Assembly: GCF_019976755.1 (NCBI RefSeq)
Contig: NZ_AP023441.1
Span: forward strand, 6,693,501-6,757,500
Origin: Nostoc sp. MS1
GTDB lineage: Bacteria; Cyanobacteriota; Cyanobacteriia; Cyanobacteriales; Nostocaceae
Reading direction: 5' to 3'
DNA: 64,000 bases
Under the pieces are notes generated by a model, which saw only the letters and a program-made list of their open reading frames with translations, made no database searches and was not told the origin of the DNA. How positions within the stretch are numbered: position 1 is the first letter of the stretch; each line of letters opens with the position of its first letter. Positions 8,281-16,360 of this stretch are shown in pieces. A program made the position numbers and the translations under genes.

Positions 8281-8682
8281 ATGATGACACCAAATTCAGA
8301 AAACACTTTAAAAGTTGCTCATCAAGGATTTGAATATTTTACTCAAGGTTTAGCTACAGGAGAATGGCAAAAATTTCTTGATATGCTAACAGAAGACTTT
8401 ACCTTCTGGTTTCCAATGGGAAAGTTCCACGGCTTGAATGTAGGGAAAGAACGCGCCAAAGAATTTTTTACTTATGTTTCTGATTCTTTCCAACCTGGAA
8501 TACAAATAACATCTCTAGACCGCGTTACTAACAATGAAACGACGGTAGTATTTGAGTTTAGAGATGAAGGACTATTATTAGGAAACCCTTATAAAAATCG
8601 GGTAGCTGTTTCTTTTGATGTGCGTGGTGACAAAATCTGTAGTTATCGAGAATACTTTGGTAGCGATGGTAAATCAAATTAG
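8281..8682 (+). CDS. SnoaL-like / NTF2-fold protein
   Basis: A 133-residue cone-shaped alpha+beta barrel protein. The helix FEYFTQGLATGEWQKFLDML is followed by FTFWFPMGKFHGLNVGKERAKEFF and long strands ending in ICSYREYFG, the pattern of the SnoaL_2/ketosteroid-isomerase-like superfamily. Members are cyclases, isomerases, dehydratases or small-molecule binders. The ATG at 8281 is followed at once by a second ATG. It is the last gene of the oxygenase-MDR set, with a 6-bp gap. Its function in the pathway is not deducible. Confidence 0.78.
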   Translation: MMTPNSENTLKVAHQGFEYFTQGLATGEWQKFLDMLTEDFTFWFPMGKFHGLNVGKERAKEFFTYVSDSFQPGIQITSLDRVTNNETTVVFEFRDEGLLLGNPYKNRVAVSFDVRGDKICSYREYFGSDGKSN

Positions 8683-8787
8683 GCTGATACTAATTTTATA
8701 TGAGGTTGCACATAATATAAATAAAATCCATTGATTTATCGGCGTTTATCGGTGTGCATCTGCGTTCAATATTATTTCCTTATGGCC

Positions 8788-9216
8788 TCAAGCTGTTGGT
8801 GGCGCAAACTGAGCAAATAACTCCGCACCAGTCATATTCTCTGTGTCATTGGCAAAGCAATAATATGTAGGTTTTTCATCAATAAATACCTGATGAGTAA
8901 AAACAAAATCTTGCTGCTGCTCAAATAAACCGACAGGAATATAATACTGATTATTAGCTTTCAATCTATAAAATAAATGAGTACCGCATTGATTACAAAA
9001 GCCACGTTCAGCCCATTCAGATGAATTAAATATAGTGATGTTTTCTCTACCTTCAAACGAAACATCACTACCGCAATTAACTACCAACAAGGGGCCGCCT
9101 CCCCATTTTCTACACGTTTGGCAATGGCAACCACCAATATTTTTATTTATCGCCTGAACAGAGATACGAGTTTTTCTACAAAGACAACTTCCGTTGCCTC
9201 CATTGTGATCTGACAT
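8788..9216 (-). CDS. GFA/CENP-V family zinc protein
   Basis: A protein of about 142 residues with the cysteine pattern of the glutathione-dependent formaldehyde-activating (GFA) fold: CLCRK near residue 11, GGCHCQTCRKWGG near 28, then GFCNQCGTHLFYR near 80. These cysteines bind two zinc ions. Family members include glutathione S-hydroxymethyl synthase and many proteins without known activity. The frame opens at 9228 with GTG, but the ATG at 9216 has the Shine-Dalgarno AGGTGGAG seven bases upstream and is preferred. It is monocistronic. It converges with the SnoaL-like gene, with a 105-bp spacer that contains a CATCTGCGTTCA-type repeat. Confidence 0.85.
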   Translation of the reverse strand: MSDHNGGNGSCLCRKTRISVQAINKNIGGCHCQTCRKWGGGPLLVVNCGSDVSFEGRENITIFNSSEWAERGFCNQCGTHLFYRLKANNQYYIPVGLFEQQQDFVFTHQVFIDEKPTYYCFANDTENMTGAELFAQFAPPTA

Positions 9217-9351
9217 ATCGTTCTCCACCTAAACCTAGCTATTAGATCAAGCCTTTGTTAATATTTACCTTGATATTAGGGACAAGTTATCTTTCTAGTT
9301 ACATTAGTTAACAACTTTATCAAGTTCTTACAGGTTTAGTTGACACACGAG

Positions 9352-9816
9352 CTAATTATTTTGCGCTTGATTTGCTTGAAGTTCTGTACACTTTGCCTCT
9401 GCGGCTTGATAAGCATCTAGATATTCTTGACCACCGAGCATGACATCGCCATAATATTCATAAGGCGCTTCACCGTAGATAGGCAATGGGTCATCTTCGG
9501 GATAATCTTCTTGTGATTCTTCTATAACTGCTTTTAACTTTTTCACACTCAAGCTTTGGGCAACAAAATACCATAGTTCTTCCGGTTTTTTGTGCAGATG
9601 GGGTAGGTTGGGATCGACTATACTGTCGCCTATTTCAATCCAACTGTGTTCTCTAGGTTTATATGGCTTCCCTGCACAAACTAGAAAACCTTGGACATAA
9701 CTTGCTCCCTGTGTTGCTAATGCGGCTTTATAAGCATTATCAAAGGGTTTATTGGCTTTACTTTTGATGCTTTCTGCAATCTTGAGCGAAAGCGTTTCAT
9801 CCAATGCTTTATTCAT
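9352..9816 (-). CDS. Conserved-looking hypothetical protein
   Basis: A 154-residue soluble protein I do not recognise. There is no signal peptide or membrane segment. A central block (residues 40-75) reads QGFLVCAGKPYKP followed by HSWIEIGDSIVDPNLP. The order Cys, His, Asp is reminiscent of papain/NlpC-like or transglutaminase-like folds, but spacing alone does not establish this. The C-terminal half is acidic (EESQEDYPEDDPLP). It is transcribed away from the kinase gene at 10249. Codon use and base composition look like the neighbours. Confidence 0.65.
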   Translation of the reverse strand: MNKALDETLSLKIAESIKSKANKPFDNAYKAALATQGASYVQGFLVCAGKPYKPREHSWIEIGDSIVDPNLPHLHKKPEELWYFVAQSLSVKKLKAVIEESQEDYPEDDPLPIYGEAPYEYYGDVMLGGQEYLDAYQAAEAKCTELQANQAQNN

Positions 9817-10248
9817 TGACAGCCGTTAATGAGAGCGCCGACTACAATATCAATATACATGAAAAAACAACGACGTTTTAGATTTACGCCGTTGTAACAG
9901 CATTTCTGGTTACTACAAGAACAAGTTTAGTCTTTTCGGCAGAAACCGAATAATTACGTATTACTATAGCTTGAGAAACATTATGTAGATGTATTTATTA
10001 ACACAATTGATATGATAATTCACGGTGATTTTTTGATTCGTTCAGTCAAACAGGGAGTATGATAAGTAAAATTTTTACGCCATATTGCCAAAAGAACACT
10101 ATCTAAAACCTGGATTTTGTGTTTTTTGGTCAATCAGATATGGTATGGCTAACGTAGGAGTCTTTCTATTCTCTCATGAGAGTGATGCCAGAGAGCTTAA
10201 GACATATTAAGCTACCTCTAGTTGAAGATGCTGATTATCCTTAAATAA
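9817..10248. other. Intergenic region with one hairpin
   Basis: This 430-bp AT-rich spacer lies between divergent genes. ACAACG near 9867 pairs with CGTTGT near 9892 to form a hairpin of moderate strength. Promoters for the hypothetical gene (minus) and the histidine kinase (plus) should lie here. I see no convincing small open reading frame and no NtcA-type palindrome with exact spacing. Confidence 0.4.
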
Positions 10249-11442
10249 ATGATGGATTTTAGCCAAACTCTGAGTAATAAAATAGATGCCATTGTTGATA
10301 AATGGGTAGAAGCAGTATGTCAAGATGAGCAAATTGAGGCTACTAAAGAACTAACTTTTAAGGTTGTAAGAGATAGTTTACCTAAAGTTTTAAAAGCTTT
10401 AGCAACAGTGCTTTCTGAATCAGAAAAGAGCGACTTACAAACAGTAGTAGATGCGAGTTTAGAACATGGCTTACTACGTGCTGAACAAGGATTTGAACCA
10501 GCCGAGATTGCGCGAGAGTATCGTTTACTGCGGATGGTGATTTTTTCCTTTTTAGAAGATGATTTATTAAAGGCATCGCCTGTAGAATTATTAAGGGCTG
10601 TCCGCTTAATTGACATGATCATTGATGAAGCGATCGCCCGTTGTTTTAACAGCTATACTCACGGTAGGCTACAAGAGTTAGAACAACTCCAAAGCCAGTT
10701 ACGCTTGACTAACCAAGAACTGACTCGCTTGGTTCGCGCTAGTAAGGATAGTATGTCTCAGTTGGCGCATGAACTCAAAACCCCTTTAACTTCCATTATT
10801 GGTTACACAGATTTATTTTTACGTCAGCATCGCCAAAAACCAGAACTCAAGGATACATATCCCAACCTCGAAAGTATCGAACGAGTTATGAAAAGCGGTA
10901 GGTTGATTCTGCGTTTAATTAACGATACTTTGGAAATTTCCCGTTATGATGCTGGTCACTTAGTATTACAACCCACCCCTACAGATGTTAGGCAGTTAAT
11001 TAATTCAGTTGTCGAGATTATTGAACCACTAGCGCGGAATAAAGAGTTAGATTTAGTGACAGATTGCGATCGCGCTCCCAATCAAGTTACTACAGATCCC
11101 TTAAGATTACAGCAAATTCTCACCAATTTACTTAGTAATGCCATTCGCTACACAGAATTGGGTACAGTTCGGTTAGAGTGTTGGCAAGAATCTGAAAAAA
11201 ACTGGGCTATATCCGTTATCGATACAGGAATAGGAATTGCAGCCGACGCGCAAACGCAAATCTTCCAACCTTATTTTCGTGCAGAAACTGATAAACAAGT
11301 ACAAGCTTCAGATGGTACAGGTTTAGGGTTAGCAATAGTCCATCGCTTAGTTCAACTATTACAAGGCGACATTAAGCTTGTTTCACAGCCAGGAAAAGGT
11401 TCTACATTTACGGTAATTTTGCCATTGGTCATTAGTCACTAG
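10249..11442 (+). CDS. Sensor histidine kinase with RsbRD-like N-terminus
   Basis: A 397-residue cytoplasmic kinase. Residues ~1-145 are helical and resemble the RsbT co-antagonist/RsbRD N-terminal domain (VDKWVEAVCQDE, EPAEIAREYRLLR). A short coiled coil (145-170) leads to the H-box SQLAHELKTPLTSI near residue 180. The ATPase domain has the N box TNLLSNAIRYTE, DTGIGI, and GTGLGLAIVHRLV. There is no transmembrane segment. No response regulator lies beside it, so its partner is encoded elsewhere. The last codons (VISH plus stop) are written by the AGTCATT-type heptamer repeat that starts here. The repeat has therefore replaced or formed the natural C-terminus. Confidence 0.88.
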   Translation: MMDFSQTLSNKIDAIVDKWVEAVCQDEQIEATKELTFKVVRDSLPKVLKALATVLSESEKSDLQTVVDASLEHGLLRAEQGFEPAEIAREYRLLRMVIFSFLEDDLLKASPVELLRAVRLIDMIIDEAIARCFNSYTHGRLQELEQLQSQLRLTNQELTRLVRASKDSMSQLAHELKTPLTSIIGYTDLFLRQHRQKPELKDTYPNLESIERVMKSGRLILRLINDTLEISRYDAGHLVLQPTPTDVRQLINSVVEIIEPLARNKELDLVTDCDRAPNQVTTDPLRLQQILTNLLSNAIRYTELGTVRLECWQESEKNWAISVIDTGIGIAADAQTQIFQPYFRAETDKQVQASDGTGLGLAIVHRLVQLLQGDIKLVSQPGKGSTFTVILPLVISH

Positions 11443-11474
11443 TCATTAGTCATTAGTCCACAGTCAATAGTCAT
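11428..11474. repeat. AGTCATT-type heptamer repeat
   Basis: Heptamers of the form AGTCATT or AGTCACT are repeated with slight degeneration. The run begins inside the last codons of the kinase gene. The period is 7 bp, as in the STRR class described from heterocystous cyanobacteria. The same unit appears at 12490-12557 (other strand), 23221-23246 and 33508-33546. Confidence 0.75.
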
Positions 11475-11478
11475 CAGT

Positions 11479-11522
11479 TTTTCTCCCTCATCTCCCTCAT
11501 CTCCTTCATCTCCTTCACTCCC
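11479..11522. repeat. CTCATCTCC tandem repeat
   Basis: About four degenerate copies of the 9-mer CTCATCTCC follow the heptamer repeat. It is pyrimidine-rich on the plus strand and non-coding. Similar CTCATCTCC text recurs at 23291-23303 and, inverted (GGAGATGAGGG), at 12473-12484 and 32718-32730. Confidence 0.6.
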
Positions 11523-11582
11523 CACTCCATGTAAAATAGGTGTGTCTGTAATGAAATAAAAACACCTAACTAGCCAATCTGT

Positions 11583-12104
11583 ATGCTCACAACGGCTGAT
11601 TTTCTGAAATATACTCAATGGTCTGGTATTGCCACTTTGGTGTTTGCTGCTTTGGCTATACTGGCTTTTCTGTTTAAATGGGGCTTCCGCTATCGGCTAG
11701 TGGGAACAACTGGCTTTATGTTGGTGCTGACTACTGGTTTATTTGCACTTTCATTATTCCCTTTGAGTCGGACTGTCATTCCTGGGGCTGTGAAGTACAC
11801 TCTAGTTTATGATAATGGCTCAAACCAAACTGTAATTTCTCTATCTCCGAAGATTTCCCCAGAGGAAGTAGAAGCGACTTTGTTACAAGCTGCTAGTAAT
11901 CTTTATTCTTTCGGGCGTTCTGGTGGCAGAGACGATGATAAACTGACAATTCGCGCTCGTACTCTTATTCACCCAGAACCGGGGCTAACAGTACCACTTT
12001 ACCTTGGAGAAGTTAAGCGATCGCTCACTAACCGCGAAGATGCCCAAATCTCAGTGGAAATATATCCCGAAAAATTTGCCCAACTCCCACAATCAAAAGC
12101 TTAA
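11583..12104 (+). CDS. ycf51: Ycf51 family membrane protein
   Basis: A 173-residue protein with two N-terminal membrane helices (~17-35 IATLVFAALAILAFLF and ~42-62 VGTTGFMLVLTTGLFALS). A soluble domain follows with ISLSPKISPEEVEATLLQAA and a strand-rich end. This layout matches the Ycf51 family found in cyanobacteria and red-algal plastids, whose function is not established. It is monocistronic and flanked on both sides by repeat-rich spacers. Confidence 0.8.
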   Translation: MLTTADFLKYTQWSGIATLVFAALAILAFLFKWGFRYRLVGTTGFMLVLTTGLFALSLFPLSRTVIPGAVKYTLVYDNGSNQTVISLSPKISPEEVEATLLQAASNLYSFGRSGGRDDDKLTIRARTLIHPEPGLTVPLYLGEVKRSLTNREDAQISVEIYPEKFAQLPQSKA

Positions 12105-12193
12105 CAACAGCCTCCTCTGTGTCTTTGTTGTCAAAGATTCTTAACCACAAAGACATAGAGCGCTTAATTTTATTATGAGGACATAATTTTTTT

Positions 12194-12238
12194 GTATTTT
12201 CATATACAGTATTTGTTATTTTTAGATTAAGATATTAT
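12194..12238 (+). promoter_or_regulatory. Possible NtcA-type site
   Basis: GTATTTTCATATAC (12194-12207) matches GTA-N8-TAC exactly. A TATTAT -10-like box begins 25 bases after it; the usual distance in NtcA-activated promoters is 22-24. The next gene starts 368 bp further on, which is long for a direct promoter. A chance match in AT-rich DNA is quite possible. Confidence 0.25.
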
Positions 12239-12489
12239 TTACCTAAATTTAATCAAGGTGTTATTCATGGGTGATCAAAAATGGAAATTATACTTAAAAA
12301 TCCATTCAGTCACTATGAACAGCAATGCTTTTGGTTAATACTCTGACAGTAGTATTGTTAATAAATATACATTTATTCAAAAGTTTGATTGTTCAGAACT
12401 TAAGTACGATGGGCAATATTTTGAGATTCTAACCACACCTGTGAATAGGGAGTAAGGGAGTGGGAAGTAGGGGGAGATGAGGGAGAAGA

Positions 12490-12557
12490 ACTATGGACTA
12501 TGGACTAATGACTAATGACTAATGACTAATGACTAATGACTAATGACTAATGACTAA
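12490..12557. repeat. ACTAATG heptamer array (STRR)
   Basis: About eight consecutive copies of ACTAATG follow two copies of CTATGGA. The period is exactly 7 bp. This is the longest uninterrupted STRR in the window. Units of seven cannot keep a reading frame unless present in multiples of three, and this array is non-coding. Confidence 0.85.
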
Positions 12558-12605
12558 CATCTAAATAAATTCTATTAAGAAATATCAAGGTTTTTGGCAC
12601 ACTAG

Positions 12606-13802
12606 ATGTATATGCCTTACAAATTATCGAATCAAACCTTGTCTACTCAAACTTCTACTTCATTGATCACGCTCACTATTGCCCCTGCAAAAGTGATTCG
12701 TGGCGCTAATATATTGCAGACAGCCGTCGCAGAAATTGCCAAATTAGGCACTCGGCCTTTAGTTGTGGCGGGTAATAGCACTGTTGCCATTAGCCAAGAA
12801 ACTCTACATCCTATTTTAGAAAGCCACAATCTGCATTTTGCTCAATCTTCTTATGGTGCAGATTGTTCTGAAGCTAGTTTAAAAGCTTTGAGAAAGGCAG
12901 CTAAAGACCATAAAGCAGATAGCATCATCGGTATTGGTGGCGGTAAAGCTTTAGATACAGCTAAATTAGTTGCCCATCAGTTGCAGCTACCTATCACCAC
13001 AATTCCCACTTCGGGGGCTACCTGTGCAGCTTGGACTGCCCTATCAAACGTATATTCTGAAGAAGGCGCATTTTTATATGATGTTGCCCTATCTCGGTGT
13101 CCTGATTTATTAATACTTGACTACGACCTGATTAAAACTGCACCGCAACATACACTGGTGGCGGGTATTGGGGATGCGATCGCTAAATGGTACGAAGCCT
13201 CAGTTAGTAGCGGACATCTAGAACAGACTTTAATTATTGCCGCAGTCCAACAAGCGCGAGTTTTGCGGGATATTTTATTCCAGAAATCAGTTGCAGCTTT
13301 GGGAAATCCAGGTAGTGAAGTTTGGCAAGAAGTTGTGGATGCAACTGTTTTACTTGCAGGTGTCATTGGTGGACTTGGTGGGGCGCAGTGTCGGACAGTG
13401 GCAGCCCATGCAGTACATAATGGTTTAACCCACATTGCCGGACACACTAGCATTCATGGCGAAAAAGTCGCCTATGGTATTTTAGTGCAACTGCGTCTAG
13501 AAGAAATGGTACAAGGCAATCAACTAGCAGCCGCTTCACGCCAACAACTATTAAAGTTTTACGCAGAGATTGGATTGCCGCCAAAATTAGGAGATTTGGG
13601 GTTGGGTAACATTACCCTGGGCGAGTTACAAACAGCCGCCGAAATCGCTTTAACACCTCAATCTGACATTCATCGACTACCATTTAAAGTTGCATTGGAA
13701 CAGTTAATGGCGGCGATGGTTTCTACCACTGCACCGACAGATAGTAGAGACTCGGTTCATCGTGTCTCCACCAGGGGAATAAGTGACGAGGTTGAGGAAT
13801 GA
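12606..13802 (+). CDS. Iron-containing alcohol dehydrogenase (GldA-like)
   Basis: A 398-residue NAD(P)-dependent group III dehydrogenase related to glycerol dehydrogenase. The nucleotide-binding loop is GIGGGKALDTAK near residue 105. The threonine-rich segment TTIPTSGATCAAWTALSNVY lies near 130. The metal ligands appear as Asp in GIGDAIAKWYEA (~185) and His in AAHAVHNGLTH and HTSIHGEKVAYG (~270-290). It reduces or oxidises a small polyol, aldehyde or keto substrate. The start could be the ATG at 12606 or 12612. Its stop overlaps the aminotransferase start (ATGA), so the two are translationally coupled. Confidence 0.85.
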   Translation: MYMPYKLSNQTLSTQTSTSLITLTIAPAKVIRGANILQTAVAEIAKLGTRPLVVAGNSTVAISQETLHPILESHNLHFAQSSYGADCSEASLKALRKAAKDHKADSIIGIGGGKALDTAKLVAHQLQLPITTIPTSGATCAAWTALSNVYSEEGAFLYDVALSRCPDLLILDYDLIKTAPQHTLVAGIGDAIAKWYEASVSSGHLEQTLIIAAVQQARVLRDILFQKSVAALGNPGSEVWQEVVDATVLLAGVIGGLGGAQCRTVAAHAVHNGLTHIAGHTSIHGEKVAYGILVQLRLEEMVQGNQLAAASRQQLLKFYAEIGLPPKLGDLGLGNITLGELQTAAEIALTPQSDIHRLPFKVALEQLMAAMVSTTAPTDSRDSVHRVSTRGISDEVEE

Positions 13803-15010
13803 GTTTTGATTGGATAACCCCAGCAGATAGGATAAAGCAACTACCACCTTATGTATTTGCCCGTCTTGACGAGTTAAAAGCAAAGGCCAGGGAGCAAGGA
13901 ATTGATTTAATAGATTTGGGGATGGGAAACCCTGATGGCGCGACACCACAGCCAGTGGTAGATGCGGCTATTCAAGCTTTGCAAGATAGCAAAAATCACG
14001 GTTATCCTCCCTTTGAAGGTACAGCGAGCTTCCGCCGTGCCATTACTAATTGGTATAATCGCCGCTATGGCGTTGTTCTAGACCCCGATAGTGAAGCCTT
14101 ACCGCTACTCGGTTCTAAAGAAGGATTATCGCATTTGGCGATCGCCTACGTTAACCCTGGCGATGTAGTGCTGGTTCCTTCTCCCGCCTACCCCGCCCAT
14201 TTTCGTGGCCCGGTAATTGCTGGGGGTAAAGTCCACAGCTTAATTCTCAAGCCGGAGAATGACTGGTTAATTGACTTAACCGCCATCCCTGAAGAAGTTG
14301 CCAGACAGGCGAAGATACTATACTTCAACTATCCCAGCAACCCCACAGGCGCGACCGCACCCCGCGAATTTTTTGAGGAAATCGTCGCCTTTGCCCGTAA
14401 ATACGAAATCCTCTTGGTGCATGACTTGTGTTATGCCGAGTTAGCCTTTGATGGTTATCAACCCACCAGTTTACTCGAAATTCCTGGGGCGAAAGATATC
14501 GGCGTGGAGTTCCACACCTTGTCGAAAACCTATAATATGGCTGGTTGGCGTGTGGGCTTTGTGGTGGGAAATCGCCATGTCATCCAAGGCTTGCGGACAC
14601 TGAAAACCAACTTGGACTATGGGATTTTTGCCGCCTTGCAAACAGCCGCCGAGACAGCATTGCAACTACCAGATATTTATCTGCACGAAGTACAGCAACG
14701 CTATCGCACCCGCCGAGATTTCCTCATCAAAGGATTAGGTGAACTCGGTTGGGATGTTCCCAAAACCAAAGCCACCATGTATTTGTGGGTAAAATGCCCT
14801 GTAGGCATGGGTTCGACAGATTTCGCACTCAACTTATTACAACAAACAGGCGTTGTCGTCACTCCTGGTAATGCCTTTGGGGTTGCCGGAGAAGGCTATG
14901 TACGGATAAGCTTAATTGCAGATTGCGATCGCCTGGGTGAAGCCTTACATCGCATTAAGCAAGCTGGCATCCGTTATCGTCCAGAAGCCCTCGTTTCTGC
15001 TTCAGAATAG
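13799..15010 (+). CDS. Class I/II PLP aminotransferase (LL-DAP/AlaC-like)
   Basis: A fold-type I aminotransferase of 403 residues. GMGNPDGATP near residue 40, PSPAYPAHF near 125, YFNYPSNPTGA near 180 (the conserved Asn), HDLCYAEL near 210 (Asp and Tyr to PLP), and SKTYNMAGWRVGF near 243 with the Schiff-base lysine. The sequence is closest by eye to the LL-diaminopimelate aminotransferase/AlaC group, which acts on aspartate, alanine or related 2-oxo acids. It overlaps the dehydrogenase gene by 4 bp and is followed 12 bp later by an ArsR regulator. The substrate is not settled. Confidence 0.88.
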   Translation: MSFDWITPADRIKQLPPYVFARLDELKAKAREQGIDLIDLGMGNPDGATPQPVVDAAIQALQDSKNHGYPPFEGTASFRRAITNWYNRRYGVVLDPDSEALPLLGSKEGLSHLAIAYVNPGDVVLVPSPAYPAHFRGPVIAGGKVHSLILKPENDWLIDLTAIPEEVARQAKILYFNYPSNPTGATAPREFFEEIVAFARKYEILLVHDLCYAELAFDGYQPTSLLEIPGAKDIGVEFHTLSKTYNMAGWRVGFVVGNRHVIQGLRTLKTNLDYGIFAALQTAAETALQLPDIYLHEVQQRYRTRRDFLIKGLGELGWDVPKTKATMYLWVKCPVGMGSTDFALNLLQQTGVVVTPGNAFGVAGEGYVRISLIADCDRLGEALHRIKQAGIRYRPEALVSASE

Positions 15011-15022
15011 AGATCATAATTC

Positions 15023-15346
15023 ATGCAAACCCCCATCGCTACCACTCCTGATTTAATCGCTGCCAGTTTTCATGCCCTTTCCGATCCCATTCGGATTAAA
15101 GTGTTGGAATTATTACGTCAGCGAGAATTGTGTGTCTGTGACTTGTGCGAAGCTTTGGGGGTAAGCCAATCAAAATTATCTTTTCATCTCAAAACTTTGA
15201 AAGAAGCTGGGTTAGTTAATTCCCGTCATGAAGGACGTTGGATTTATTACAGCTTAAATATTCCTCAATTTGCTTTTTTAGAACAGTATTTAGCAGCATT
15301 TCAGAATTACAAACCGATTTCTTCTAGACATTCTTGCTGCGAATAA
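15023..15346 (+). CDS. ArsR-family transcriptional regulator
   Basis: A 107-residue winged-helix repressor with ELCVCDLCEALGVSQ followed by LSFHLKTLKEAGLV as the recognition helix. The CVCDLC cluster in the helix before the recognition helix is the metal(loid)-sensing motif of ArsR-type proteins. Arsenite and antimonite are typical ligands. The C-terminus ends in HSCCE, adding two cysteines. It lies 12 bp after the aminotransferase with no terminator, so it is the third gene of that operon rather than part of an evident ars operon. It may autoregulate the set. Confidence 0.88.
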   Translation: MQTPIATTPDLIAASFHALSDPIRIKVLELLRQRELCVCDLCEALGVSQSKLSFHLKTLKEAGLVNSRHEGRWIYYSLNIPQFAFLEQYLAAFQNYKPISSRHSCCE

Positions 15347-15392
15347 GGTAACAAAGACAATTTAGAGAATTTTGGCAAAGGACTAGGTTTTC

Positions 15393-16223
15393 CTAGCGGC
15401 GACAGACTATTTCTTCTGTATTACCCCTATTAGTAAGTTGACCATCGTAAACCGCAGTACCAATATGAAAACTAAAATTAGCTACACCTATACCTTTCTC
15501 ACCAACTATTTCTAAAGTAAATTCCCCGCTATGACCTGAACTACCAGGATCATAAATCACATAGTTTTTACCTGAAGTCGGTGCAACATATTTGACACTA
15601 CCTACTTGCTGAATAATAGGTTGACAACTTTTGATTGTTGCTACAACTTCCTTGTAGCCGCCAAATTCTTTGCTTGCCCATTGCTGTCGAACAACAGGCG
15701 CAGCATTTACACCGGGAAAACTGCTATTGTTAACCCAAATAAAAGTTAAGGCAAGTAAAGCAACTAAGAACGGAATTAAGGTTCTAAAAGATAAAATACC
15801 CCGATGGGAATAAGCTGTTCGTTGGGGAAATTCACAAGCAATACGAATCCCCAAAATAGATAGCAAAACCGAAATAGGCACACTTAAAATTGCCAAGCGG
15901 GAAAGGAATAGATACGACCTTTGTGTTAGTAAATCAAGACATAGGGGTAAGTTACCAACGAGCAAACCGATAGTACCACCTAACACCAGGAACGATGATT
16001 CAATTTCTGATGCAAAAGAAGATATCGTCTGCAACACAAGAGCGGTTGTAGAGATACCAAAAAGATATAGGGCTAAACCAATAATAATTGCTAAATAAAA
16101 CCACCCGGTGATGTTCATTTGACGATAGTTGAGAAAATAAACATTGGCAGGCGTAAGTAAACCAATATATGCAGTAAGAAAACCTCCCAACACAACCAGT
16201 AGCGAAACGACATTCTTTCTCAC
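15393..16223 (-). CDS. Membrane protein with possible Coa1-like C-terminus
   Basis: A protein of about 277 residues with five hydrophobic segments: near residues 18-36, 50-72, 85-105, 120-140 and 160-178. The soluble tail of ~90 residues ends in GEFTLEIVGEKGIGVANFSF and a YDGQL strand. That glycine-spaced pattern resembles the cytochrome-oxidase assembly factor Coa1/Tim21-like fold, but the match is by eye only. The frame opens at 16256 with ATG (MRAIFQRSDRYVRKN); a GTG at 16223 is an alternative start. It is convergent with the ArsR gene and transcribed in line with the hybrid kinase upstream, but separated by about 100 bp. Function unknown. Confidence 0.6.
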   Translation of the reverse strand: MRKNVVSLLVVLGGFLTAYIGLLTPANVYFLNYRQMNITGWFYLAIIIGLALYLFGISTTALVLQTISSFASEIESSFLVLGGTIGLLVGNLPLCLDLLTQRSYLFLSRLAILSVPISVLLSILGIRIACEFPQRTAYSHRGILSFRTLIPFLVALLALTFIWVNNSSFPGVNAAPVVRQQWASKEFGGYKEVVATIKSCQPIIQQVGSVKYVAPTSGKNYVIYDPGSSGHSGEFTLEIVGEKGIGVANFSFHIGTAVYDGQLTNRGNTEEIVCRR

Positions 16224-16360
16224 GTAGCGATCGCTCCTTTGAAAAATAGCTCTCAATAAATAGCATTTCTTTTATATCTTGATTCTTTTACAGTAGGCAT
16301 CCTGCCTATAAATCAATACGGTTCAGATAAGAATAATTAACCACCGATAAAAATTACGAA

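Larger units (their letters stand above)
12105..12605. other. Repeat-rich intergenic region
   Basis: No supported gene lies in these 500 bp. From 12110 to 12160 there is an imperfect inverted repeat around TCTGTGTCTTTG and CACAAAGACATAGAG. From 12194 to 12207 the sequence is GTA-N8-TAC, followed by a TATTAT box at 12233-12238. From 12490 there is a long heptamer array. Promoters for the alcohol dehydrogenase operon should lie downstream of or within this stretch. Confidence 0.5.

Noticed and set aside
12490..12557. CRISPR array
   Set aside because: The units are 7 bp and directly adjoining, with no spacers.
13121..13453. Minus-strand frame opposite the alcohol dehydrogenase
   Set aside because: Low-complexity Ala/Ser/Cys-rich shadow of a conserved plus-strand gene.
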